From positions 868,001 to 932,000 of the forward strand of contig NZ_CP032514.1 of assembly GCF_003606385.1 (NCBI RefSeq): 64,000 bases of DNA. The letters run 5' to 3'. Under the pieces are notes generated by a model. It searched no databases. It saw only the letters and a program-made list of their open reading frames with translations, and was not told the origin of the DNA. Source of the stretch: Actinomyces lilanjuaniae (GTDB taxonomy: Bacteria; Actinomycetota; Actinomycetes; Actinomycetales; Actinomycetaceae). Position 1 is the stretch's first letter; every line of letters begins with the position of its first letter. Positions 54,460-62,723 of this stretch are shown piece after piece. Both the position numbers and the translations under genes were made by a program.

Positions 54460-54639
54460 TGCGCATGCTGCTCCTAAGTTCGATGTTCGACGAACCAAGT
54501 ATTAACACTGAGGCCACGCTTCGTCAAGTTAACTAGATCACAGGAAGTCCTCCTGGCGGGGGTGCCTCTGTGTGGTGTGTCAACCTGCGGTTGGGCTGTG
54601 TTCGGGTTGTGTGTCGCGGGTCCATGGCGTACGGGGCTG

Positions 54640-55386
54640 GACTGTGGTGGTAGGCCAGGGTGATAAGTTGTCTCGCCAGTTGGGCTACCGCCTCGGCAAC
54701 TCGGGTGCCGACTACCACCATGCGCTGGGCCTCGAGCTCGCCTACCCAGGTGGAGCGGCGGCGGGAGCCGTGGTCCTTGAGCCTGGCGTCGGTCCTTGTG
54801 CGGCCCGCCTTGCGCAGGGAGGCGGGGTGGGTTAGGCGGCATGCCCTCCAGGACGGCGTCGTGCGTGAGCCACTTGCTCAGCACCTGCTAGGAAGCGGGA
54901 TGGACCTGGGTGTACAGGCCCCGGACCCGATTGGCGGCCTGGTTGATCTTCCGGGCAAGGTCCCGGTCAATAGCGGGCAGCATGCGCAAGGCGGTAGCAT
55001 CCTCCTCCGAGGTACTGATGGACTTGAGCGTGTGGGGCACCGTGCGGGCTGCGCTGGCGATCACCTCCGCGTCCCTCGCCTCGGTCTTGGCGCTACCCGG
55101 GTCGGGATGGTGACCCAGCGCATCAACAGGCCGGGCAGGTAGCCTACGGTGACGCCCGTGGCCTGGGTGACCGTCACTGCCAGACTGCCGATGGTGCCGC
55201 GCTGGTTCACCGCCACCAGCATCCGGCTGTGGCTGCTGAGCCGTTCGTATACTTCGCGCTGCCGACTCTCGTCGTTGGGCAGGGCACTGTCGAGGAGGCT
55301 CCTCCCGTCTGCGGTTAGGGCTGTGACCCGGTGCTCGGTCTTGCCACGTCAATGCCGATGAACACGTCTGTGTCATCGGCTCGCAT
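54640..55386 (-). mobile_element. Truncated IS110 family transposase
   Basis: Starting at ATG 55386, the minus strand encodes the IS110 DEDD transposase N-terminus: DVFIGIDVA, then in a shifted frame TEHRVTALTADGRSLLDSALPNDES and TIGSLAVTVTQATG..GYLPGLLMRW, and in another frame AKTEARDAEVIASAARTVPHTL and NRVRGLYTQVHPAS. A TAG stop interrupts it, then AQRMVVVGTRVAEAVAQLARQL follows. The C-terminal Transposase_20 domain is absent: similarity stops near 54640, next to the island. Several frameshifts, one nonsense codon and a truncation mean it is inactive. Confidence 0.8.
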
Positions 55387-55493
55387 CCAGCTCGTCTTTC
55401 CGTTTTCTCGGTGTGGGACCAGCCAACAGGCTCCGGCCCTGCACCCACGTCACAAAAGGGCTCGAAGGGCCGTCGGTCCGTCCCTGCTGATCA

Positions 55494-55529
55494 GCTGTTA
55501 CCGGCAGCCCTGCAGCGGCCGGTAACAGC
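55494..55529. repeat. 12-bp inverted repeat beside the IS110 remnant
   Basis: GCTGTTACCGGC (55494-55505) and GCCGGTAACAGC (55518-55529) form a perfect stem around a 12-base loop, 108-143 bases upstream of the transposase start. IS110 elements encode their bridge RNA in this non-coding end, so the hairpin may be part of a bridge RNA or of the insertion junction. It could equally belong to the flanking chromosome. The rest of the gap 55387-55734 shows no gene. Confidence 0.5.
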
Positions 55530-55734
55530 ACTCAGGATCATTATAACGACAAGGACAAGACATCATGTCGACCGACAACAAGGTAACGGGTGGTCGGCTG
55601 CACGCCTCCGATAGCTGACATTGATCAACTGTTCTACGTAGCGTCGTGTGCCTACGCTGTTTCCGGGATCGGCCAGACAGATAGTGAGACAGCATGCAGA
55701 GGTGGCCGGTCCCAGAAGCGAAAGGAGAACAGTC

Positions 55735-56300
55735 ATGGCAGGTGAGCGCGGTGTCCGGGGCGCCGGTACCTGGGTCGAGTTCCGGGGCTGACCGCGTGGG
55801 TCGCGCTCTCGTCCTGGAGCTCGACGGTGTCTCCTGGCGCTTCGGGGGCGGGTCCTCGGCCTGTTGGGACCCAACGGTGCGGGCAAGATCACGCTGCTGT
55901 CGATCGCGGGCTGCGTCCTGGCTCCGGCGTTGGGTCGGGTTGCCGTTATGGGGGAGCGGGTGAGCGACACCGCCACCGCCCGTCGTGCCAGGGGCTCGAT
56001 CGGGTTCCTGCCGCAGAACCCGTCCTGGGTGCCGTCGTTCACCTGCCGTGAGACGTTGAGTACGCAGCCTGGCTGAAGTCCGTACCGAGACAGCAGCGGC
56101 GACAGCGGGCGGACGAGGCTGTGGAGCAGGTGGGAATGGACGTTCAGCACAGCCAGAGGATTGAGGTACCGGTCTGGAGGAATGGCGCAGCGTGTCAGCC
56201 TGGCCTGGGTGGCAGCCTCCTGGAGAAGGGGTACATGTCGGTGGTGACGGCTGGCGGCGCACCTGGTGAGGCGCCCCGGGCTCTGGCGCGGGCTGTTCTA
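55735..56300 (+). pseudogene. Remnant of an ABC transporter ATP-binding protein
   Basis: ATG 55735 with AAAGGAG starts a frame that stops after 18 codons. Downstream, in changing frames, lie RALVLELDGVSWRFG, the Walker A GLLGPNGAGKIT, then RARGSIGFLPQNPSWVPSFTCRETL (Q-loop) and SGGMAQRVSLA (ABC signature). The Walker B, D-loop and H-loop are not found, and the part after the signature is lost. The Walker A itself has Ile for the usual Thr after Lys. A decayed ABC-2 type ATPase, probably once partnered with a membrane protein and the response regulator that follows. Confidence 0.72.
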
Positions 56301-56343
56301 CCTCCCTGGCAGAAGGAGGTCGGGCGGCAGGGGGTGACCGGGT

Positions 56344-56526
56344 ATGACGACTCCGCTCCGTATCGAGGCCAGGCGCTCCCAGATCCTGTGGCTGGCGCCG
56401 GTACTGGCTGGTACCCACATCGCTCTTACTGCGGCAGACCTGGGTGTGTGGCGCATGTCGTGCCCCATGGCCGTCCTGTACGCAGCTGTTACGCTGGCGA
56501 GACACGATGAGAGGGAACTGCGATGA
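56344..56526 (+). CDS. Small membrane protein or truncated ABC permease
   Basis: 60 residues with one or two hydrophobic segments (ILWLAPVLAGTHIALTAADL, MSCPMAVLYAAVTLA). Its stop overlaps the next start (ATGA at 56523), so it can be coupled to the response regulator. It looks like the N-terminus of an ABC-2 permease whose body was lost together with the preceding ATPase. A genuine small protein cannot be excluded. Confidence 0.45.
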   Translation: MTTPLRIEARRSQILWLAPVLAGTHIALTAADLGVWRMSCPMAVLYAAVTLARHDERELR

Positions 56527-57281
56527 CCGGAGGAAGAGATACAGCCAGGCCCTTGCGGGTGCTTGTCGTTGGTGCCGAGTCCCCCTCGTCCCGTGTCCTG
56601 GAGACCGGCCTGGGAGGGGACCCCCGCTTTGAGGTGGTGGACCACGTCAGCGACGGGGGCCAGGCGCTAGGAGCCCTGTCTGAGTGGGCCGTGGACCTGG
56701 TCCTGCTGGACTGGGACAGCACCGACCTGGGTGCTACGGCAGTGCTGGAGAGCCTGCAGCACTCAGACAATGGCGTACGCGCGGCTGTCATGACCGCATA
56801 CAGGAGCGAGGCGGTCCTCCAGGATGCGGTCGAGGCGGGTGTCGTGGCCTTCGTGGACAAGAACATGGGCTGGTCCCCTCGCCTGGGCGACCAGCTCCTG
56901 CGGGCGGCGGAGGGCCAGGTGGTGCTGTCTGACTGGCCTGGCGACCTCCTTGAGGCACTTGTCCAGGACCCACGGGAGAGGGAGGATGGCAGCGACGGTG
57001 AGACAGGTGGTAGCAGCGACACGGGTGGCAGTGATACAGGCGGTCACGGGTCTGGTGATGCGGGGTCCGGGGGTGGCGACGTCAGCAGCACCGCCACCGC
57101 GATACCTTCTCGTCTGGTCCCGGTCTACCAGGGGATCCTGGACGGACTGACCAACCGGGGGATCGCCCGCCGCACCGGGCTCAGCGAGGGCACTGTGCGC
57201 ATCTACGTCTCCGAGCTGCTCACCCTGCTGGGCTGCCAGTCGCGCACAGAGGTCGTCATCCACGGCCTTGGGCGCCTCTGA
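56523..57281 (+). CDS. LuxR/NarL-type response regulator with atypical receiver
   Basis: 252 residues. The receiver keeps the phosphoacceptor Asp63 (VLLDWDS) and a Lys near 110 (FVDKNMG), but the usual acidic pair at the start of the domain is replaced by VVGAES. A linker of about 40 residues rich in Gly, Ser, Asp and Thr follows, with short repeats (GGSSDTGGSDTGG). The C-terminal helix-turn-helix reads GILDGLTNRGIARRTGLSEGTVRIYVSELL. No histidine kinase is adjacent. It remained intact next to decayed transporter genes. Confidence 0.8.
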   Translation: MTGGRDTARPLRVLVVGAESPSSRVLETGLGGDPRFEVVDHVSDGGQALGALSEWAVDLVLLDWDSTDLGATAVLESLQHSDNGVRAAVMTAYRSEAVLQDAVEAGVVAFVDKNMGWSPRLGDQLLRAAEGQVVLSDWPGDLLEALVQDPREREDGSDGETGGSSDTGGSDTGGHGSGDAGSGGGDVSSTATAIPSRLVPVYQGILDGLTNRGIARRTGLSEGTVRIYVSELLTLLGCQSRTEVVIHGLGRL

Positions 57282-57377
57282 GCACCTCTGGCCCTATTAT
57301 TCTTGTGTCTGGGTGGAGCGGCGTCCCGTGGAAGGGGTTGCTGCAACGTTTTGTCGCGACCTAGAGGAGCTGGTCGG

Positions 57378-58265
57378 ATGCCGGGTCTGTTAGATGATCG
57401 ATATGTCCGGGGTGCGGTGATCGTGTTGGGCGGGGTCTTGCTCATGTCCTTTGACGCCGCCCTTATCCGGGCCGTGGGCCTGCCGGCCGGGGTGCTGTCG
57501 CTGTGGCGCGGGGTGCTGATATGCGCTGCCATGGTGCTGGCAGCGTCCCTTTGCCATGCTGGTGGCGCAAGGCAGCGCTGGCACAACGAGTGGGCTGCCT
57601 GGGGCAACGGGCTGATGTTCGGGGTGGCGTCGGTGGCCTTTGTGTACTCTATCGAGAGCACCTCCGCCGCCAACACGCTTTTTATCATGGCGACCATGCC
57701 GGTGTGGTCGGCAGTCCTGGGGCGGGTGTTTCTGCGGACTAGTATTGATCGGCCGACAGTTTTGGCGATCATGGTGTCGCTCGTCGGCATGACGATCATC
57801 TTCGCCTCACAGCTCTCCAGTGCCGCTGGTCGGGGGGAGCTGCTGGCCCTGCTGGCTGCGGTGTCGATGAGCGGCGGCTTCGTGTTCTCCTCGCGACGCC
57901 GGTCCAGCCCGTTTCTCACCACAGCGGTCGGCGGGGCGCTGTGCGCGCTCACCGCTGCCGTCCTCCTGCGCGGGGTGGAGGTTCCCGCCCTGGGATCATG
58001 GCTGCCCCTGGTCGCTGAGGGATTCGTGGTCATGCCAGTCGGCCTGGTCTGCCTGTCCGTGGGACCGAGGCTTCTGCCCGTGCACCATGTGGCGATCTTT
58101 GTACTGGCAGAGACGGTGCTGGGGCCAGTGTGGGTGTGGATGTTCTTCCACGAGAATCCCGGGCCGGCCTCGCTCGTGGGTGGGGCGGTGGTCATCGGGG
58201 CGATCGTCAGTCTGAACATGTACTATATTCGCCTTTCGAGGAAGGAAAGAGTAGGTGCGGTCTGA
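57378..58265 (+). CDS. EamA/DMT family transporter
   Basis: Ten-helix drug/metabolite transporter of 295 residues with two EamA halves. The first half has SFDAALIRAVGLPAGVLSLWRGVLI and IESTSAANTLFIMATMPVWSAVLGRVFL; the second has LAETVLGPVWVWMFFHENPGPASLVGGAVVIGAIV. AGAGGAGC lies 7 bases before ATG 57378. The Nudix gene starts inside its last codons, forming an overlapping three-gene operon. Substrate unknown. Confidence 0.88.
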   Translation: MPGLLDDRYVRGAVIVLGGVLLMSFDAALIRAVGLPAGVLSLWRGVLICAAMVLAASLCHAGGARQRWHNEWAAWGNGLMFGVASVAFVYSIESTSAANTLFIMATMPVWSAVLGRVFLRTSIDRPTVLAIMVSLVGMTIIFASQLSSAAGRGELLALLAAVSMSGGFVFSSRRRSSPFLTTAVGGALCALTAAVLLRGVEVPALGSWLPLVAEGFVVMPVGLVCLSVGPRLLPVHHVAIFVLAETVLGPVWVWMFFHENPGPASLVGGAVVIGAIVSLNMYYIRLSRKERVGAV

Positions 58266-58668
58266 CGCGGAGGAGGGACAGCCTCTTGTTAAGTGCGCTG
58301 CGGCCATCGTCCGTGACGACCGTGTGCTGCTTATCCGCAAGCGTGGCACGACCGCCCTTATATCTCCCGGGGGTAAGTTGGAGGCAGGGGAGTCCCACCT
58401 CGACTGCCTTCGTCGCGAGCTCTCCGAGGAACTGGGCGCCTCGCTGGCGTCGGCCACCTACTTCGGCACCTACGAGGACGTCTCTGTCTTCGACCAGGGC
58501 AGGTCGATCACCATTGTCGTCTATATATGCGATATCGCCGGTGACCCGCAGCCCCACTCTGAGATTGAGGCGCTGGAGTGGCTGCCCGTGACCTGTCTGC
58601 CTGGCGGCGAGTCCACCTTTCAGCGTCGGGTCATCCCCGATATCGCGAGAGCGAGCGGCCGGTGCTGA
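58255..58668 (+). CDS. Nudix hydrolase
   Basis: 137 residues with a complete Nudix box, GGKLEAGESHLDCLRRELSEEL: Gly40, Glu46, Arg54, Glu55, Glu58, Glu59 and Gly61 all fit GX5EX7REUXEEXGU. Hydrolyses a nucleoside diphosphate derivative; MutT/ADP-ribose-like, specificity unknown. The GTG start overlaps the transporter gene by 11 bases and the stop overlaps the HAD gene start by 7, so the three proteins are translationally coupled. Confidence 0.9.
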   Translation: MRSDAEEGQPLVKCAAAIVRDDRVLLIRKRGTTALISPGGKLEAGESHLDCLRRELSEELGASLASATYFGTYEDVSVFDQGRSITIVVYICDIAGDPQPHSEIEALEWLPVTCLPGGESTFQRRVIPDIARASGRC

Positions 58669-59609
58669 CCAGTCCGGTGGGCCTGGTGACGGACCTGGAC
58701 GGTACCGTCGTCTTCGACGGGGTCGCAGACCCCCAGCTACCCTCCTTTCTCAGGCGTGTCTCGCAACGTGGGGACGTCTCCGTCATCGTGGCGACGTCAC
58801 GGGCGCCCAGGGGCGTGGCCGAGGTGCTGGGAGACGCCGTGACCTGCCTGGACGGTATGGCTTGTTTCAACGGTGCACTCCTGCGCCTGGGGAGTGAGGA
58901 GCGGCGCCACTGCATGAGGAGGCAGCATGTGCGTGCCGTCGTGGATGCAGCGTTCCGTATCGGTGTGCCTGCCTACGTGGACCAGGGACACTCCTTCACA
59001 GTGCTTACGCCACCGGGTCGCGAGAAGGGGCTGGGCTCGGGGCTGGAGCACATGCGGGACTACCTGGACGGCCGGTGGTGCGCCGACCCGGCCCAGGTGC
59101 CGGTCGACGACGTGCTCAAGGTGACGGTCGTCAGCCGGGGGCTGGCCGATTCGGAGGGTGCCGTGCCCGGTTGGGGGGCTGGCGCCGCAGAGGGCGCAGG
59201 CGTCCTCCAGGCCCTGTTGGGTCTTCGTCTTGACGGTGTCACTGCCTACCCGCACGAGGACGGCGTGGTCGATGTCTGTGCGGCAGGGGTGGACAAGAGC
59301 ATCTGCATGAGGCTGCTGCCCGGTGGCGAGGCGCTGGCCGCCACGAGCTCTACGGCCATCAACGAGGGCACAGACGTCGCGGGGGAGCCTGCAACCACCG
59401 CTCACACGGCCGCTTTGCTGCCACAGGCTGTCTCCACGTGGGTGGCGGCAGGCAACGACGTCAACGACGTGGCGATGATCCGTGCGGCAGACGTCGGTAT
59501 CACCGTCGGGGACGGCCTGGAGGGGGTCAGGGCGAGGAGGCAGACGGTCCGCGTCCCCTCGCGCCCCGGTGCGGTGGTGTCCGTCCTGGAGCGGATGCTG
59601 GGCCTGTAG
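58662..59609 (+). CDS. HAD-superfamily hydrolase (Cof type)
   Basis: 315 residues. Motif I is VTDLDGTVVFDG near the N-terminus (nucleophile and acid Asp11/Asp13). Motif II is VIVATSRAP. The long cap contains AYVDQGHSFTVLTPPG, and motif III/IV is AAGNDVNDVAMIRAADVGITVGDG. Cof-type phosphatases act on sugar phosphates or nucleotides. GTG 58662 overlaps the Nudix stop. The transporter, Nudix and HAD phosphatase together suggest a pathway that imports or exports a metabolite and dephosphorylates nucleotide-linked intermediates. Confidence 0.88.
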   Translation: MLTSPVGLVTDLDGTVVFDGVADPQLPSFLRRVSQRGDVSVIVATSRAPRGVAEVLGDAVTCLDGMACFNGALLRLGSEERRHCMRRQHVRAVVDAAFRIGVPAYVDQGHSFTVLTPPGREKGLGSGLEHMRDYLDGRWCADPAQVPVDDVLKVTVVSRGLADSEGAVPGWGAGAAEGAGVLQALLGLRLDGVTAYPHEDGVVDVCAAGVDKSICMRLLPGGEALAATSSTAINEGTDVAGEPATTAHTAALLPQAVSTWVAAGNDVNDVAMIRAADVGITVGDGLEGVRARRQTVRVPSRPGAVVSVLERMLGL

Positions 59610-59626
59610 CGGCACCAGGGGCGGTC

Positions 59627-59646
59627 TGCTGGCGGGGACACCAGCA
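59627..59646. terminator. Possible bidirectional terminator between convergent genes
   Basis: TGCTGG (59627-59632) and CCAGCA (59641-59646) form a short stem with an eight-base loop in the 119-base gap between the HAD gene and the phosphofructokinase gene on the other strand. Short, so only a weak case. Confidence 0.3.
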
Positions 59647-59728
59647 CAGCCCGCGCCCACCCGTGCCCACCACTGTGTGTGCGTAAGCCGCTGTATACAC
59701 GCCCGTGCCCTTCCGAGGGCCGCCTTGT

Positions 59729-60826
59729 CTACCCCTGGGCCGCCTGGTCCGCAGCCTGGCCGAAGTCGGGCACCTGCTCCGGGCCCAGCACTCCCTCATG
59801 GATGCTGACCAGCTCGATCGCCGGGCGCAGGCCCGTCCACCACTGGTGGAGCGGGCGGCGGTTGTCCTGGTCGAGCTCGTCGGTCATGCGCTCCAGGGGG
59901 CGGTGGTCCACCTTGCCCCCTATAAGGCCGATGTAGGAGGCGCCTGCGGTGCCGCCCCCCAGTTCGGCAGCCAGCAGCTCCAGGGCGGCGGCCACCAGCT
60001 TGGTGGCCATGATGCGGTCAAAGGGCGTGGGGTTGCCCCCCTGCTGGAGGTGGCCGATGACGGCCTCGCGCACGTCGTAGAGGCCCTGCCCCTCCTCGGT
60101 GAAGATCCGGGCCAGCACGCCGGTGGTGTAGTTGGCGCTAGCCCGCTCGTTGCGCACCACCAGGTAGAGGCTGCGCCCGGAGCGGAAGGAGTCCACCATC
60201 CGTGCCGAGTCCTGTGCCAGCTGGCTGAGGGTCAGCCCGTCCTCGTGCAGGTAGACCTGCTCGGCCCCGGCCGCCAGTCCGGACATGAGCGCCAGGTAGC
60301 CGCACCTGCGGCCCATGACCTCGGCCACGAAGCAGCGGTGGGAGGCGGCCGCGGAGAGCTTGACGGCGTCCAGGGCCGCCACCGCGTTGTTCAGCGCCGT
60401 GTCCGTGCCGATGCTCAGCTCGGAACCGGGCAGGTTGTTGTCGATGGAGGCGGGCACGCACACGATCGGGATCTGAAAGGCGGGGTAGCGGGTCCGTTCG
60501 GTCACCAGCCGGTGCGCGGCCAGGTAGGCGTTGAAGCCCCCGATCACCAGGAGGGCGTCGATCTCGTGGGACTCGATGGCCCGGCCCAGGGCGTAGAGCT
60601 GCTCCACGGTGGGCACCTCGCGACGCGTCCCCAGCTGGGCGCCGCCGTCACCGACCCATCCCTCCACGTCGGCCCAGGTGAGCTCGCGCACGTTGCCGTC
60701 CAGGAGCCCCGGGAACCCGCCAAAGATCCCCAGCATGGTGAAGCTGTGGTCCAGGCCTAGGCGCACGGCCGCCCGAGCCGCCGTGTTCATTCCCGGCGCC
60801 AGGCCTCCCGCGTGGATGATCGCCAC
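59729..60826 (-). CDS. Phosphofructokinase C-terminal half (eukaryote-type tandem PFK)
   Basis: PFK-fold domain of about 365 residues beginning VAIIHAGGLAPGMNTAARAAV. LLVIGGFNAYLAAHRL replaces the catalytic GGDGS loop, and PASIDNNLPGSELSIGTDTALN matches the regulatory C-half of fungal and animal PFK (ATVSNNVPGT..SIGTDT). MGRRCGYLA and LQQGGNPTPFDR are also present. The usual catalytic Asp in TIDND is Asn here. It would act as an allosteric half. A GTG at 60826 could start it alone, but the frame reads upstream (GERPSR) and fusion to the N-half across a repeat linker is more likely. Confidence 0.82.
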   Translation of the reverse strand: MAIIHAGGLAPGMNTAARAAVRLGLDHSFTMLGIFGGFPGLLDGNVRELTWADVEGWVGDGGAQLGTRREVPTVEQLYALGRAIESHEIDALLVIGGFNAYLAAHRLVTERTRYPAFQIPIVCVPASIDNNLPGSELSIGTDTALNNAVAALDAVKLSAAASHRCFVAEVMGRRCGYLALMSGLAAGAEQVYLHEDGLTLSQLAQDSARMVDSFRSGRSLYLVVRNERASANYTTGVLARIFTEEGQGLYDVREAVIGHLQQGGNPTPFDRIMATKLVAAALELLAAELGGGTAGASYIGLIGGKVDHRPLERMTDELDQDNRRPLHQWWTGLRPAIELVSIHEGVLGPEQVPDFGQAADQAAQG

Positions 60827-60839
60827 CCGGCTGGGGCGC

Positions 60840-62180
60840 TCACCCCGCCCCGGCCTGCTGACCCCGCCCGGCAGCGTCTGGTGCGGGGCGTGGGCGTCGG
60901 GGGCGTGGAGGTCGGGGCGTGGACGTCGGGGGCGTGGACGTCGGGGGCGTGGACATGGTCTCGAACACCTTCAGCATGGAGGCAAAGCTTGATCCCCGGG
61001 CCTCCACGGCCGCCTCGTAGTCCTGGGCGCGCACCAGGTCCTTGACCGCCCGGGTGGCCTTGACCTGCTCCATCATGGGCAGGCGGCGGATACGGTTGTG
61101 GCGCTCGGCGATAATGACCGGCTCGGCACCGGCATCCATGGTCACCAGCTCGCGGGCGGCGGCGCACCCCAGCAGGGTGGACATCCACCGGTCGTAGGCG
61201 CTGGGGCGGCCACCGCGCTGGACGTGGCCCAGGATCGTCACCCGGGCGTCCTCGCCCAGGCGGTCGGCCAGGACCTGCTTGACGTCGTCGGCCGTGATCC
61301 GGTTGCCTGAGCGGTCCGTGGCGCCCTCGGCCACGATGACCATGGACTCGCGGCGCCCGGCGTCGCGCCCCGCCTGGAGCTTGGCGCACATGTCGGCCTC
61401 CCACCCCTGCCCCGGGGGCAGCTCGGGGACGAGCACGTAGTCGCATCCCCCGGCCACAGCGGCCATGAGAGCCAGGTAGCCGCAGTGGCGCCCCATGACC
61501 TCCACGATGAAGGTGCGCTGGTGGGAGGCGGCGGTGGAGGAGATGTCGTCAATGGCCTCCAGGATGCGGTGCAGGGCGGAGTCGGTGCCGATGGTCATGT
61601 CGGCACCCACCAGGTCGTTGTCGATGGAGCCCACGATCCCGGCCACCATGAGCACCGGGTGGGCCTGTGCCGTCTCTGCGGTGATCTCACCGCGCTCCAC
61701 CAGGTCGGCCAGCAGGGCGGGCCAGTTGGTGCGGAACTCGTCGGTGCCGGTCAGGGAGCCGTCCCCGCCGATAACCACCAGGCGGTCAATGCCGTGCTCC
61801 AGCAGGTTGCGCGCGGCGTCACGCTGGCCCTCCCACTCGCGGAACTCCGCTGAGCGGGCGGTGCCGATGACGGTGCCCCCGCGCTGGAGGACCGAGCCCA
61901 CCGAGTCCCAGCCCAGAGGCCTGATGCCCTCGCCCCGGCCACGGCGCCCGCCCAGCCCTCCATGACGGCGTAGGGCTGGGCGCCCAGGCGGATGGCGGTG
62001 CGCACCACGGCGCGCACCGCCGCGTTCATGCCCTGGGCGTCGCCCCGGAGGTGAGGACTCCGATGCGCAGGGGCTCCTGGCTGGTGTGTGCAGGGGAGCC
62101 GGAGGTGGTCCCTGGCTCAGCGGGGACCGGGGTGGGGAGAGGCTGCTGGCAGGAGCAGGAGTGGCAGGTGTGACAGGCAT
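60840..62180 (-). pseudogene. pfkA: 6-phosphofructokinase N-terminal catalytic half, frameshifted near its start
   Basis: Phosphorylates fructose-6-phosphate in glycolysis. Catalytic motifs: VVIGGDGSLTGTDEFR, GIVGSIDNDLVGADMTIGTDSALH, SHQRTFIVEVMGRHCGYLA, VAEGATDRSGN and LGHVQRGGRPSAYDRWM, in eukaryote-like wording. Start regions lie in other frames: RIGVLTSG, then GMNAAVRAVVRTAIRLGAQPYAVMEGWAGAVAG. One extra C/G at 62043-62046 and one at 61933-61936 (GGGG runs) would join them. The 3' end runs into the 15-bp repeat linker, where one unit lacks one G. ATG 62180 is a possible start. Probably one long gene with 59729-60826. Confidence 0.8.
60887..60957 (-). repeat. 15-bp tandem repeat in the PFK interdomain linker
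   Basis: Units of GGCGTGGACGTCGGG lie at 60887, 60902, 60916 and 60931, with a partial at 60946. The unit at 60902-60915 is only 14 bases. In translation they give a Thr-Pro-Pro-Thr-Ser repeat. The short unit is what shifts the frame between the two PFK halves. Confidence 0.88.
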
Positions 62181-62723
62181 GGTGGACAAGGTCCTTCTGC
62201 GAGTGGGTCGTGTGCGTGACTGGTGGGCGCTATGTATAGCTGGTGCCTATTCTGCCCCAGGTGGTGGCCTGAGTCATCAGCGGTGAGCCCGGTTCCTCCC
62301 AGCACCCTGGGGACCCTGGTCGTGTGCTCGTGCATGACCACGGACCCTGCCCAGGCGCCGGCTGCTGCCCCGGTCCCTGAATCTGGCTCTGTCTAGACAC
62401 GGTGGGCAGGAGTAACGGCTAGAATCGTGGGGTGAGGCACGTGGCTGGTCGGCACCTGACCGGTACCTGGCTGGTGGTCGGCTGGTATCGGGTCGGCGGT
62501 GACGGCACTGACCGCGCGTCGGTCTCGGCGAGCCGGTGCCGGCTGGCTGTGCCACCTGCTGTCGGCGAGTCGCCGGGGCGACGGCCACCATAGTCAGTCA
62601 TAGTCAAGTCAGTCATTGTCGGTGACACGTCAGGGGCGCCTGTCAGCACGCCCGACGAGACCGCAACGATCGAAGAGACCGCAGAGACCACTCGGAGACA
62701 CCGGAGAGGTAAGGACCAGCCGC
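62181..62723 (+). promoter_or_regulatory. pfk-sucC intergenic region with sucC promoter candidate
   Basis: No gene is supported here. TAGAAT (62420-62425) with TAGACA (62394-62399), 20 bases apart, may be the sucC promoter, leaving a leader of about 300 bases rich in GGTCGGC/CTGGTGG-type short repeats and, at 62594-62620, GTCAGTCATAGTC-like repeats. For the divergent pfk gene, the near-palindrome GCTATGTATAGC (62229-62240) may hold the -10. TAAGGA precedes the sucC start. Confidence 0.4.

Noticed and set aside
62277..62691. Small minus-strand frames between pfkA and sucC
   Set aside because: No domains, no start signals; the region looks like promoters and a leader.
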